Under the pieces are notes generated by a model. That model ran no database searches and was not told the DNA's origin. It saw only the letters and a program-made list of their open reading frames with translations. From Immersiella caudata (taxonomy: Eukaryota; Ascomycota; Sordariomycetes; Sordariales; Lasiosphaeriaceae): a stretch of DNA of 64,000 nucleotides. Position numbers and translations under genes: made by a program. Below are positions 11,450-21,173 of the stretch, piece after piece (the first letter of the stretch is position 1; each line of letters begins with the position of its first letter). Where the stretch lies: the NCBI GenBank assembly GCA_030512335.1, contig JAULSU010000005.1, positions 2,046,001-2,110,000 of the forward strand, written 5' to 3'.

Positions 11450-11550
11450 TGGACCGCGATTGGTCATAATACGGGCCCCTAGGGCCATGCGGACGTGATT
11501 GGTCATAAGTCGGGCCCCCTAGGGCACCATGCGGACGTGATTGGTCAAAA
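11450..11550 (+). repeat. 42-nt tandem repeat, about 2.4 copies, each with a CCAAT box
   Basis: Unit 2 (11488-11529) begins TGCGGACGTGATTGGTCATA and contains GGGCCCCCTAGGGC. Unit 1 (11450-11487) and the partial unit 3 (from 11530) match it closely. Each unit contains ATTGG (CCAAT on the minus strand) and CACGTC/GACGTG. Whether it regulates anything is unknown, since no gene adjoins it. Confidence 0.75.
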
Positions 11551-12655
11551 CTCCCACGCAGAAGACCAGGTGCAGCATGGCAGGACGCGATCCTCCGACA
11601 ACCTGCATGGTCGCTTAGCAGCGCACGAATACCTAACAATCCTTGAGGCATACCAATGACTCGTCCCAGGAGGGAGGAGGATTTTGACATCTTCGCACAT
11701 TCCTTCCAGGGCCACACCAGAGGCATTCACGATTGGCTACCCGTATGGAAATGCCAGTGGGAGGGGCACCATATCCCCCAGCACATTTTGCCACCGCATG
11801 CCTCATCACCAACCACTCGATCGGCACCGGCATCTCCAACGGTCTGCAGCGGTCTTGCCTGCTATGGATCGGGTGGCTAGGGTTCAACGGAGGGTCAGCT
11901 GTAGGTGGAAAAACACAGGGAGGTGAAAGAATGGCTCACGCTCGCTTGAAGATCCTACGGCCATACTTCCCGGACTTGGAGAAGAGTATAATCGCACTGA
12001 CAGTTATCCCGGATGTAATATGGACAGCAGTCCCTCCTGCGGAATCTAGAGCCTCATTTTACTGTTTAGATCCACTAGCAGAGTAAATTAATCTTACTAC
12101 TAATTATCGCAGAAGTAAGCGCATTAATTCATCCTAGGAACTTTTTACTACGTCGGGAGATTTTAAAAGCGTTTACTCCGGAGATAGCAGGAGAAAGATT
12201 ACCTGATTAAGACTACATTAAATCTCACTTATTAGGGTAAGTAAACTGATATCAGCCGTAACTAGATAAGGAATTGTCCGGCTCTGTTGTAGATTAGCGT
12301 AGGCGTAAAGGTGGCGAACATTCCTCAGTAAAAGGTGTAGGGAAGCCCCGGAATCTTCGATCCAGGTGTGCCGACGTGCCAGTTCCACAGTTGCGCCAAA
12401 ATGCCATGAAGCGAGGGTTGATCGATTTAAAGATCGTGAGAGAAAACGGAGTACTTCTGTTCGCTCAAGTGGGGATTCCCCAATCATGAACCCCGGTTTT
12501 GAAATTATTGGCGACAGAATATGTAGCTGTCCCGGCATTGCTCGACGTCATGGCGGGCAATCGTTAATGGAACGCACGTTAACATGACAGGATTTGCATT
12601 CATATTCGGAATGTCCTCGCCGCGCCCGCCTGCTTGGTTTACATAAACTCGGGTC

Positions 12656-13521
12656 TCATTTCGTATCACTATATGGCAAAGGTGCATCCTGTCGCCCTGA
12701 AACCTCCCCGCTGAACTCGGCAATCGCCTCAACAACCTTCCCAGGCACACTAAAAAACGGTGAGTGCCCCGACTCAAGCCTCAAAACCTTGTCGAACTTG
12801 CCAACTTGCGTCATCGTCTCCTGGAACGCGGACGGGACTGTCTGGTCTCTCACACACAAGAGATAAAGCTTCGGGATGGCGATCTCCGACTCAAGAAACT
12901 GCGGGAACGTGTTCAGACTCTTGAACGACTGGAACTTGCACAGGGAAGCCCATGCTGCGTCTGCGGCCTGGGACGGGACGTCGCTGTAAAAGAGGGGCTT
13001 GGCGGCTTCAGTGAGGGAGATGAGGCCGTCCTGGTTCTGTTAGGTCACTATATTTGAGGGTGTTGGTGTCCCAGAGGCGTGTTAGGACGCACCTTGAGAC
13101 GATGATACGACATCGGCGCCGCCTCTTCCTCGCCTCCAGAGATATTCCTCCCTTTTGCAGGAAACGCAAAGCCGGCCATCCAAATTGCCCCCACGACACC
13201 TCCGGCTAGCCCTCTTACGCTCCGCTCTGCCTTTGTTTGACCTTGTATGGAAGCAGTTGCGACCATAGAGCCATAGCTGTGCGCTACGATGATCGCTTCA
13301 TGACCGGCATCGAGAAGCGGAAGAAGCTGTGCATGGAGAGCTTTGGCATCGTTGGTGGGCGTTGCTTCCGGCGATACGTCATCACGGGCGTCGCCGCAGA
13401 CAGCCAAAGAGACGCAAAGAACGGGGTAACCTTGGTATTGCAGCGGCGTGATAATGCCGGCGTAATCGCTCGGCTTGTGGAAAGCCCCAGGGACGACGAC
13501 AATGACGGGTTTGGGTGGCAT
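12656..13521 (-). CDS. Alpha/beta hydrolase (small esterase-like)
   Basis: Two exons (13521-13093 and 13036-12656) separated by a 56-nt intron (13092-13037, GTGCGT...CTAACAG) give 269 aa. The protein starts MPPKPVIVVVPGAFHKPSDY, the first beta strand and oxyanion segment of the fold. The nucleophile elbow is AHSYGSMV (Ser in H-S-Y-G-S). The acid is the Asp in LLCVRDQTVP and the catalytic His is in ESGHSPFFS near the C-terminus, so the triad is complete and in order. The length is normal for the EstC / AB_hydrolase_6 group, whose members act on small esters in the cytosol. There is no signal peptide. The substrate is unknown. Confidence 0.85.
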
Positions 13522-13779
13522 GATCAAAGAGATTTGGTGTTCGAGGGAGAGAACTGAGACAGAGTGGTGAACCAGGTGGAGTCTTATGCAAGTGCGTATA
13601 GATTCAAGGATTCGCGGAAGACCCGGAGTGAGGTGTGCCAAGCACCAGAACAGGGAGAGAAAATCCTCCGAGATCTCGCCACCAGGTGAAGATCGGCAGT
13701 AAGAAACGCAGCTGAGCAACCCCGGGTCCTTGACCCGCTCGCTCGCATTCGGGTCAGCGCTAACACCAGCGGGCCATCA

Positions 13780-14375
13780 TCAGTCGTTTGTAAATACAGC
13801 CTCCTCATTAGCGTCCCAGAATATTTCCCTCTCAACGCCGACTTCCGTCACCTCCTCTCGGATCCCATCCCGGCGGAACCGCTCAAGAGCTTCCATGTAC
13901 TGCGCATATGCCTCGAGCGTCCATGGCTTGCAGTCCCAGTCATAATCCTCATCAGTCGCACGGCCCCCATCGTTTTCATACTCTGGTAAAATCTCGTCGG
14001 TGGCGTCGCCGAACCCAAAACGCGCAGCCGCAAGACAGCATGGTCAATCCACAGTCATCGTTGTCGTCCAAGTCGGGATAGTATCGCAAGAGGGCTTGAA
14101 AAGGCTGAGAAATTCCCAGAGGTTAGAGCTCGGTGAACCGGATTCGTCGCGTGCCTCCACGGAGCGGGTTCGTAGCCCTTCATGGATGCGCCCAGCTTGA
14201 TGAGGCGCTCAATGATACGGCCCAGCCTCGTAATACCGCCTTTTGCATCGTGGATCACCATACTGGTATTTCCACATAGTAACCCTCCTGTGTCATGAGC
14301 TCTCAATCCATCACCGTTTGCGGCTTGTGCGAACGAACAGCTAAAGCCAGTAGCTGCCTTGTAACGATAAAGCAT
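13780..14375 (-). pseudogene. Decayed gene, possibly ankyrin-like
   Basis: Coding-like sequence on the minus strand passes through three frames: GGITRLGRIIERLIKLGA (about 14240), then RYYPDLDDNDDCGLTMLS (about 14085), then RFGFGDATDEILPEYEND leading to a clean C-terminus ending VFTND-stop at 13782-13780. No good splice sites join the segments, so at least two frameshifts are inferred. The phrases ERLIKLGAS and DCGLTMLS resemble ankyrin helices, but the match is weak. It could instead be an intact gene with introns I failed to place. Confidence 0.45.
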
Positions 14376-14491
14376 CTAGTCGCCGGTGCATTACCGTAGC
14401 CACAGCGATAGTGGTGATCTCTGGATTTTGACTTCATGGCTTGCAGCCATGAATAAACGCTAGGTGTCTTGTGATCGGTGTCTCCGAGAAC

Positions 14492-14858
14492 CTAGCTCAG
14501 TCTTGATTCCCTAGTTGGAAGGGAATGTTGCTGTCTACCTAACAATGTCCTCACGGCATCAATGCACTCAACTTCATTGATGTTGATAACATCAGTGAGC
14601 GCAACACAATTCGGGTCGGTATAAAACACGGCGTGGCAGTTATCGGGATCGAACAATCCATCCGAATCGCTAAAGGGAACGAGTCGAAGCCGCCTATGAC
14701 AGTCAGGTCATATATATATATATGCACCTCCGGTCCGAGAGCCTCGTCATGCCCGAGATTGCGAGAGGGTCGTTGCAGCCTTCAGAGGCGTTTGTGTCGA
14801 ACGTGTTAAGGGTTACGCGGCTTTCGACTTCGTTAAGCTGGGCAGATGCGGTGGCCAT
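14492..14858 (-). CDS. Small Cys-containing protein, possible secreted effector-like
   Basis: Exon A (14858-14728) joins exon B (14693-14492) across a 34-nt GT-AG intron consisting mostly of a (TA)n run plus a CCTGAC branch-like site, giving about 110 aa. Four Cys occur in the contexts EGCND, DNCHAV, PNCVAL and VECIDAV, a spacing common in small fungal secreted proteins. The residues before the first Cys (ALLPGALMATASAQ, partly upstream of the chosen ATG) look like the end of a signal peptide, but no in-frame upstream ATG or splice supplies its beginning. The 5' end is therefore either misassigned or broken. I know no homologue with a function. Confidence 0.5.
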
Positions 14859-16079
14859 CAGAGCGCCGGGGAGGAGGGCATCTGGGGGTTGTTGGTTGTG
14901 TGGATTTTGTTTGGAGGTTGGGAGAAGGCACGCTGGTGAGCTGCATGCTGGCGGTGATGGTGTTATTGGGGGTTTGGAATGGAACTGTAAATTTAAAAGA
15001 TTGAAGAGTTGATCGATTGCTTGTGTTTTGTCTGTGATGGATGCTTTCTCTGAGCTTTGAGAGACAGGAGAGAGACGAGTCTTTATACTGCCTACCCGAC
15101 AGTAGCCGCCGAGTCCAAAAGATCGCGTCCACAACGCTGGGGCCTGCGCCCCCAAAATTCTGAGGCGGTATAGGTGTGAAAGCCGGGAGTTCTCGTTTCC
15201 TATAAGCGTAGAAACATCAAAACATCAAAACATCAAAACATCAAAACATCAAAACATCAAAACATCAAAACATCGTGTGATTCCCTTTGCGATTGCAACC
15301 CGGCCTCGTCGTCCCCCGACCTTACCTGTGGGTACTTTCCCCACCTCGCTGTGGGAACCCGAGGATCCTATTCGCATCCTCGTAGCAAGACGATTGTCCG
15401 ATTCGCCCCGCGGGCGGCATGCAGCTGACGTGAGCTGAAAACGTGGCATACCAAAATGCCTGCCTGGACTTGGGTTGATCAGCTCTATTCCGGTAATTTT
15501 GCGGTTCCAGGTCGTCTCCGTCGGAGTGCGCTGCCGGGCATCATAGTCGTCACGATGCATACCTGTGCCAACATTGTGCGGCAGTGACCCGAAGACTGGA
15601 CTGTCCCACCGATTGGGGAGCTGTGACACCAGACGACAACGGGGGGCTAGCGAGTAAGTTTGCTGAGTTGGTTGGGGCTGTGGCGAGGTGGGAGAGATCG
15701 TGAAGCCTCCTGCCGGAAACCAACCTCCCTCAAGGAGCTTGCGCTTGCCCACCTCCCCAATAATGTATGCCGATGTTTCTGCCCATGGCTGGAGGCTTTC
15801 GCGATGGTGGCGCCCCGGGTGTGGCTTTTTACGCGCTAGGCAGCAAGTCTATCGGACATTATCGACCGCACGGTTCCCGTCACGCTTGCCCTGCTGCTTC
15901 GTCACTTCCTGCGGCTGAAGCCCGACGGCCAAAACCCCTCACTCCACCGTCTTTCGCAAAAGCCAACCGAAATCTGAGATAAACGGCCTTCTTCCTCTGA
16001 AATTGACGGTAACTATCGCCCCAAAACTCCTCGCCTTAAGCTTCATCCCCCTTCATACAGAGCAGCCGGCTCGCCCATC
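14859..16079. other. Intergenic with an 8-nt microsatellite
   Basis: This is the upstream region shared by the small Cys protein (minus) and the kinase (plus). Apart from the microsatellite at 15212-15274, only short unsupported frames are present. A pyrimidine-rich run precedes the kinase ATG at 16080. Confidence 0.5.
15212..15274 (+). repeat. Microsatellite (AAAACATC)n, 8 copies
   Basis: Seven perfect 8-nt units AAAACATC plus one truncated first unit make a 63-nt perfect array. It has no spacers and is a simple slippage-type repeat. Confidence 0.95.
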
Positions 16080-18071
16080 ATGAGCGACCGTGTGCCAGAG
16101 GAAAGCACAGGCGGGGAAGCGAAGGGGGGCTTCGATTCCCCCAACAGTGACAGGCTTGTCTCCCCATTCTATCCGTATCCGGGACTCGACGAACATGCTC
16201 AATATGATGCATCGTCATGGACTGGGGGCTTCTCCATAACTCCCTGGCCAGCGTGTGATTTGCCTCTCAGCTATGCCAATGGTTTCCAGGCAGACTACAA
16301 TTTCGGGCAAGACAGCAGCGTCTCGAATCCAATGTTCGATCTGTCCGTGCCGACTGCCTACCCGTCGCAATTCCGTCCATCCCGTACCAGCGCCTTGACA
16401 CTAGCGGGTATCGAGTCTTGGGGGTTGCTCTCGCATGCCACCATGAATCATTGCCTTTCCTCAGTCGAGCTCGATCCATACAGTATCGGCTCGGTAGACC
16501 CTGTGGACTCACAACATCCTCCTCGGGGGGACCATCAAAGGTCGGCAGGTGACGATCAAAAGACGACAACCACCCAGAAACAAGAACCCTTTGGCACCGA
16601 GCACAGCAACAGCCCTTTGTACGAAGAGCACGCGGGGAAGGCTATACCATCGGACGCCGGCATCGCCCTCAAACAAGAAATGGATCCGGGGACACACGAC
16701 TACGAGTCCGAGTCTTCCGAGGAATCCTATCCGGTAGAGTCGAGCCAAGAGCTTGGGATACGCGACGACATGGTCTCCGCGGCAGTTCTTGAACTCAAGC
16801 TGAATACCGTGTCAATATCTGAAGGGGTAATTCAGCACCCGACAGCCGACTCTCCTGCTCCCCGATCAATGTTTCAGGCTGGGATATGGCGCCGTCACCA
16901 GTGCTTGGGTGAAGGGGGATACGGCAGCGTATGGCTGCAAAAAAGGGGGCCAGCCTGTCGAGCGGTAAAGTCCATGAAAATCGGCGGAGCCTACGGCTGC
17001 AAACGAGACACCGAGGTCCCGGCAGTTCGCGAACTAGAAACAATGGCTCAATTCTCACAAGCAAAGGTGCGAGAAAGGGACTCTTTTCACTATGTGCTTC
17101 ATGGTCCCATTACTTGAATGTTGTGGCTAATCAACTGCATACTTTTAGTATCGGGGTCTCTTCGTTCAGGTATTTGGTTGGTGGTGTGATGTTGGTGGGG
17201 GGTGGTTGGATCGTGGTGTACGTCTGAACATCGCTATGGAGTACTGCAAGCTTGGAGATCTCAGAACATATCTTCGCCGCCACCCTCCGATGAAGGAGAG
17301 TGATGTTCTGGAGCTGGCGCATCAGGTTGTCGCCGCGCTGGGGTTCATGCACGAGATGAGCTTTGCTCACCGAGACCTCAAACCAGCGGTAAGATGCTAC
17401 ACAGAGCCTCCTTGCCTGGATGTAGATGCTGACCGTCGAACTCTTCGTAGAACATCTTGATCAAGGCGATCCCACCCCGGAGCGACTGGCATTTCGCACT
17501 CTGCGACTTTGGACTCAGCAGGTCCATCCAAGGAAAGTCTATCACCGGCTATCTAGGGACCGTGAAATACATGGCGCCAGAGATCCTGGAGTTTCCGTTT
17601 CTACGGGAACGCCGTGAGCCGGATCCCCACGCTGCTGATATGTGGAGTCTGGGAGTGACTCTGTTCGAAGCGCTAACGAGGCGCGCTCCGTTCAAGGAGA
17701 CCAGGAGGCTGACTGACTTGTTGTGTTCCGAAAAACTGATAGCCGCGTCTTCATCTTTCCCAGGTCATCGGCTCCAGAAAGTGGGCGCATCGACGGATGC
17801 TGTTGACTTCATTGGCCAACTCCTGAAGCCAGGTCCTTTGGATCGGCTAACCGCCGTGGCGGCACCCAAACACGAATGGCTGCTGCGCAGATCCTCATCG
17901 GGGACATCACGAGGCGAAGGCGGCAAGACAAATGACACTGCCGCTGCCGAGAGCTCTACAAGCGCCTTCCACGCACCTGAAGATATATCGGGGGCGTCTG
18001 GGGTGTGGACTGCTACTCCTCAGAAGAAGTTGCCAGAAAAGGGGTTTCTTGCCATTTTGAAAGAGGAATGA
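16080..18071 (+). CDS. Serine/threonine protein kinase with long N-terminal region
   Basis: Three exons (16080-17066, 17149-17388, 17451-18071; introns of 82 and 62 nt) give 615 aa. Residues 1-270 are acidic, Ser/Pro-rich and unrelated to any domain I know. The kinase domain follows: glycine loop LGEGGYGSV (276-284), ATP-binding Lys297 in RAVKSM, the alpha-C region RELETM, catalytic HRDLKPAN (403-410), DFG (428-430), and APE (451-453). A conventional activation segment GYLGTVKYMAPEI sits between the last two. All catalytic residues are present, so it should be active. The second intron falls inside HRDLKPA/N, which hides the domain from single-frame reading. Substrates are unknown. Confidence 0.9.
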
Positions 18072-18491
18072 TTGCGCTCTTAGGGGGCTTCGAAGTTTTT
18101 CTATCTAGAATCACCTCACATTGGATGGACTGCTTTGGGGTAATGCTCTTTCAATTGCTCATCTACCAATTGCTCATCTACCTTTGACGTATGTTGTAAT
18201 GCTGCCTCTACATTCGCATGGGTAATTAGGACTGCGTGGGGTGCAGCACGATATGTGGCCGTTACTAATCACAGAATCAACCGCCAAGCCTAGAGAAACT
18301 CCTGATTGGGATGCTTGAACTTCCCTGTTCATCAAACTTGCATCTTTGTGGGTGGGTGAAAAGCGGGGAAGGGGGTGGGGGGGGGGGGGGGTGAGTCTTG
18401 GATAGACACTGATCGTACATATTCCGACCTTGTACCGATAGAAAAATGAAGTAGAGAAGAGAGAAAAAACCAAAGAGTTACAAACCCCAAA
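18072..18491. other. Intergenic with a 15-nt poly-G run
   Basis: The 3' side of the kinase and the promoter of the TRI14-family gene. A purine-rich tract contains an uninterrupted run of 15 G (about 18377-18391). The opposite strand would be an oligo-C tract. No other element was recognised. Confidence 0.5.
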
Positions 18492-19601
18492 ATGCGCGCC
18501 AACACTCTTCAAGCCGGTCTGCTCTTGGGACTCCTAGGACAGCACCAAGCTGCCTTTTGCCGCGCTGCAGAAGCCCACAAGCACGCGCGGTGCCCAGACA
18601 TGCCACCAGGCCGAATCACCATCAACGCCTACCAACTCTATCCCGAGAACCTATCCTGGGACCCCGTTCACTGTCAGCTCTACCTCAGCGTCCTTTACAA
18701 CTCCAGCATCGGGATTTACCACCCCGAAACCAAGCGTCTCCAAACCGTGTCCATCCCCGGACAGACGCTCGACGTGTCGCTGCACGTTGCCGGCACCATA
18801 TGGGACAAACACAGCTCCCTCGTGTCGTCGGTGGTGACCAACGCCTTTACCATTCGCTCGGGCGGGACAAACATATCGGGCGACAACTGGCTCAACAAGT
18901 ACGACCCCGCAGAGGGCAAATTTCTCTGGCAGGTCAACCTCACCGCCGTCTCGCGGGGGAGGTACGGCTTTTTCACCGACGTCACGCACGACCGACGCGG
19001 TAGTACCTGGGTGTCTGGAGCCTTCCCTGGCACCGTCCTCAAGGTCGACAAGAGCGGGAAGCGTGTGGAGGAGTGGTACGTGCCGGACTTGGAGCGGGTC
19101 AATCGCACGCAGCACGGGTTCACGGGGATCGACTCTGTCGGCGACACGCTGCTGGTCGTGGATGCGACCAAGGGCGCTCTGTTCCGATTCGACATGCGCG
19201 ACAAGAAGGGGAAGGCGACGCCTGTGCAGGTTGCTATCACACCGGTGCCGACAATTGTGAGGAGTGATGCGATGCGGCTGCCAGACAAGTACGGGGGGAG
19301 AGTGCTGCTAATTACAGATCAGAGCCGGGGCGTGTTGGTTCTTCGGTCCAGGGATACCTCTTGGAGGACGGCCGAATACCTGGGGCTCGTTCCCGCTGAT
19401 GGTACGCTGCCGCCGGGATCGCTCACGGCGGCTGTCTCTCAGATTGGCGATAGGATTTACGCGTTGCCGAATTGGTTTTTTGAGCCAAAGGTGCCGGGCA
19501 CCTTTGCGGGGAACAGGTCTACTTGGTTGATATTACAGCGTCGGTGGAGTCTTTGCTGTGGCGGAGTTGAAGCGATTGAGTCCAACTTGGCTTTGTTCTA
19601 A
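18492..19601 (+). CDS. TRI14-family secreted beta-propeller-like protein with frameshifted 3' end
   Basis: The N-terminus is a signal peptide (MRANTLQAGLLLGLLGQ...). The motif PPGRITINAYQLYPENLSWD and the later NISGDNWLNKYDP, TGIDSVGDTLLVVD and KVPGTFAGNR are characteristic of the TRI14 family, related in fold to SMP-30/gluconolactonase-like propellers. After GNR (codons to about 19514) the frame goes wrong: the family-like ending VYLVDITASVESLL is readable one frame over from 19517 to a TGA at 19568-19570. A single missing base at 19515-19517 therefore replaces about 17 C-terminal residues with an unrelated 28-residue tail ending at 19601. It is named after a trichothecene-cluster gene, but no other TRI-type gene is in the window, so no toxin pathway is implied. 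Confidence 0.8.
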   Translation: MRANTLQAGLLLGLLGQHQAAFCRAAEAHKHARCPDMPPGRITINAYQLYPENLSWDPVHCQLYLSVLYNSSIGIYHPETKRLQTVSIPGQTLDVSLHVAGTIWDKHSSLVSSVVTNAFTIRSGGTNISGDNWLNKYDPAEGKFLWQVNLTAVSRGRYGFFTDVTHDRRGSTWVSGAFPGTVLKVDKSGKRVEEWYVPDLERVNRTQHGFTGIDSVGDTLLVVDATKGALFRFDMRDKKGKATPVQVAITPVPTIVRSDAMRLPDKYGGRVLLITDQSRGVLVLRSRDTSWRTAEYLGLVPADGTLPPGSLTAAVSQIGDRIYALPNWFFEPKVPGTFAGNRSTWLILQRRWSLCCGGVEAIESNLALF

Positions 19602-19836
19602 GCTTTTGACACAGCGAATCAAAATTCCCCGCAACAAGATCTTTTTGTCGTTGAAGCATTTGCTTGGCATCGATGGCAAGCTCCGTTCCCGTTCTCGGCG
19701 TTGCGTCATCACCGCGTTGATCTTCGTCTTGGCAGTCGCGTCCATTTCCCACGTCAGCAGCACCATCGCACCCCCCCAAAAAATTTCTCCCAACGTCCAC
19801 AATTCCACCTTCAACCGTCCCCAACCGTAAATCGCG

Positions 19837-21057
19837 ATGGACGCCTGGAGACAAGCCTCCAAACGGGTCTCCCCCTTACTGATTCTCTCCTACGCCCTCG
19901 ACTGGATTCTCCTCGCAGTCGGCGCTGCCGTTGGCTACGTCCTCGGCGAGCTCAAGCCCAACAAACGACCATTCGCCCTCGATGACCGCTCCATTCGCTA
20001 CCCCTACTCAGACGGGAGCACCGTCCCGGGCTACGCCCTCGTCATTTGCGGCGCGCTTGCGCCCATCCTCGTCATTCTACTCCTCTCTTTGACTCTCACT
20101 CCCGCCGGGCTCCCTCATCATGGTTCGCAAAAATCCCGAGTCTGGAAGCACAAACTCTGGGAGCTGCACGTTAGCTGGATGGGCTTAGCGCTGTCACTCA
20201 TCTCGACGTGGATTATTACCAATGGGCTGAAAAACATGCTTGGCAAGCCCCGCCCGGATTTGTTATCGAGATGCCGACCCGATCTGAGCAGGGTGGAGGA
20301 GTTCATTGTAGGGGAGACGGGGCTATCGACGGACGGGATGTTGGTGAGCGCGGGGATTTGCACGAATGCGGATGTGGGGCTGTTGGACGATGGATTTCGG
20401 GCGTATCCCAGCGGGCATGCGAGTTTGTCGGCTGGGGGGTTGATTTACTTGACGCTGTTTCTGTTGAGCAGGTTCGGGATTGTTACGCCTTTTCTGATTT
20501 TTGGGCATTCTGGGGACCACCAAACACCGTCTCAGACTTCGCAAACGACACAACCCGCTGCACCCCTGGACCGCAACCACGATCTGCCAGCGCCTCAGCC
20601 GTCTACCGATATTCCGCCGACACCATCGCTCTCCGGCTCCCATTCTTCTCCCTCCGCCCAACCGCTCTACCTCCTGCTCATCGCCCTCGTCCCCTTCTTC
20701 ACCGCCATCTTCATCGGCGGATCCCGCTGGTTTGACTACCGGCATCACGGTATCGACATCCTATCTGGTCTTTTGATCGGCGCCGCGACGGCCATCTTTT
20801 CGTTCTTTTACTTCCACGCGCCGATTTCTTCGGGCAGAGGGAGGGCATGGGCGCCTAGAAAGGGGAAGGGGTTCTGGGGCGTTGGGAAGGATGAGTATCG
20901 GTCTGGGTCTTTGAGTGAGAATGGGAATGGGGAGGCGTTGGGAACGAAGAGCAATAGCGATGGGTGGAACACGGGGACGGAGATGGGGGCGGGGATAGGG
21001 AGGGAAGACCCGGCGAGGGCAAGAAGGCAGGTGGAGAGAGACGCAGCGGTGGTTTAA
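19837..21057 (+). CDS. PAP2-type lipid phosphatase (DPP1/LPP-like)
   Basis: A 406-aa intronless membrane protein. Hydrophobic segments occur near 15-36, 64-88, 114-130, 198-222, 276-294 and 308-322. The three phosphatase motifs are complete: KNMLGKPRP (132-140, KxxxxxxRP), PSGH (191-194), and SRWFDYRHHGID (296-307, SRxxxxxHxxxD). Family enzymes dephosphorylate diacylglycerol pyrophosphate, phosphatidate or related lipids in vacuolar/ER membranes. An unusual Pro/Ser/Thr/Gln-rich insert (about 224-275) separates motifs 2 and 3, and the C-terminal 70 residues are hydrophilic and Gly-rich. No lesions were seen. Confidence 0.9.
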   Translation: MDAWRQASKRVSPLLILSYALDWILLAVGAAVGYVLGELKPNKRPFALDDRSIRYPYSDGSTVPGYALVICGALAPILVILLLSLTLTPAGLPHHGSQKSRVWKHKLWELHVSWMGLALSLISTWIITNGLKNMLGKPRPDLLSRCRPDLSRVEEFIVGETGLSTDGMLVSAGICTNADVGLLDDGFRAYPSGHASLSAGGLIYLTLFLLSRFGIVTPFLIFGHSGDHQTPSQTSQTTQPAAPLDRNHDLPAPQPSTDIPPTPSLSGSHSSPSAQPLYLLLIALVPFFTAIFIGGSRWFDYRHHGIDILSGLLIGAATAIFSFFYFHAPISSGRGRAWAPRKGKGFWGVGKDEYRSGSLSENGNGEALGTKSNSDGWNTGTEMGAGIGREDPARARRQVERDAAVV

Positions 21058-21173
21058 ACAGAGTAGGGATTGGATGTGAAAATTGATTTTGGAAAGATGG
21101 AGCGCAAGTTTGGAGTTCAGGAGCAAGCCATGTGCGCATCTTAGATCGTTAGCTTTAGGGAACAAATAACTCA

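Larger units (their letters stand above)
8733..12655. other. Gene-poor stretch with degenerate fragments and repeats
   Basis: Nearly 4 kb with no gene I can support. It includes repeat copy B (9040-9260), a GC-rich part (9300-11400) with many short overlapping frames on both strands and no family motifs, a 42-nt tandem repeat (11450-11550) and an AT-rich patch (about 12060-12300) that may be RIP-altered transposon debris. A minus-strand frame at 9279-8896 has eight Cys near its C-terminal half and a hydrophobic start, so it may be a remnant of a secreted or membrane protein. I cannot name it. Confidence 0.4.

Noticed and set aside
13008..13199. Minus-strand frame suggesting an unspliced end for the alpha/beta hydrolase
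   Set aside because: The intron 13092-13037 restores the frame and the catalytic Asp and His, which the unspliced reading loses.
15212..15274. Possible CRISPR-like array
   Set aside because: It is a perfect 8-nt microsatellite with no spacers, and the genome is eukaryotic.
18492..19570. A 24-nt intron that would repair the TRI14-family frame near 19517
   Set aside because: GTCTAC...ATTACAG would be only 24 nt, below the minimum for spliceosomal introns; a one-base indel explains the data better.
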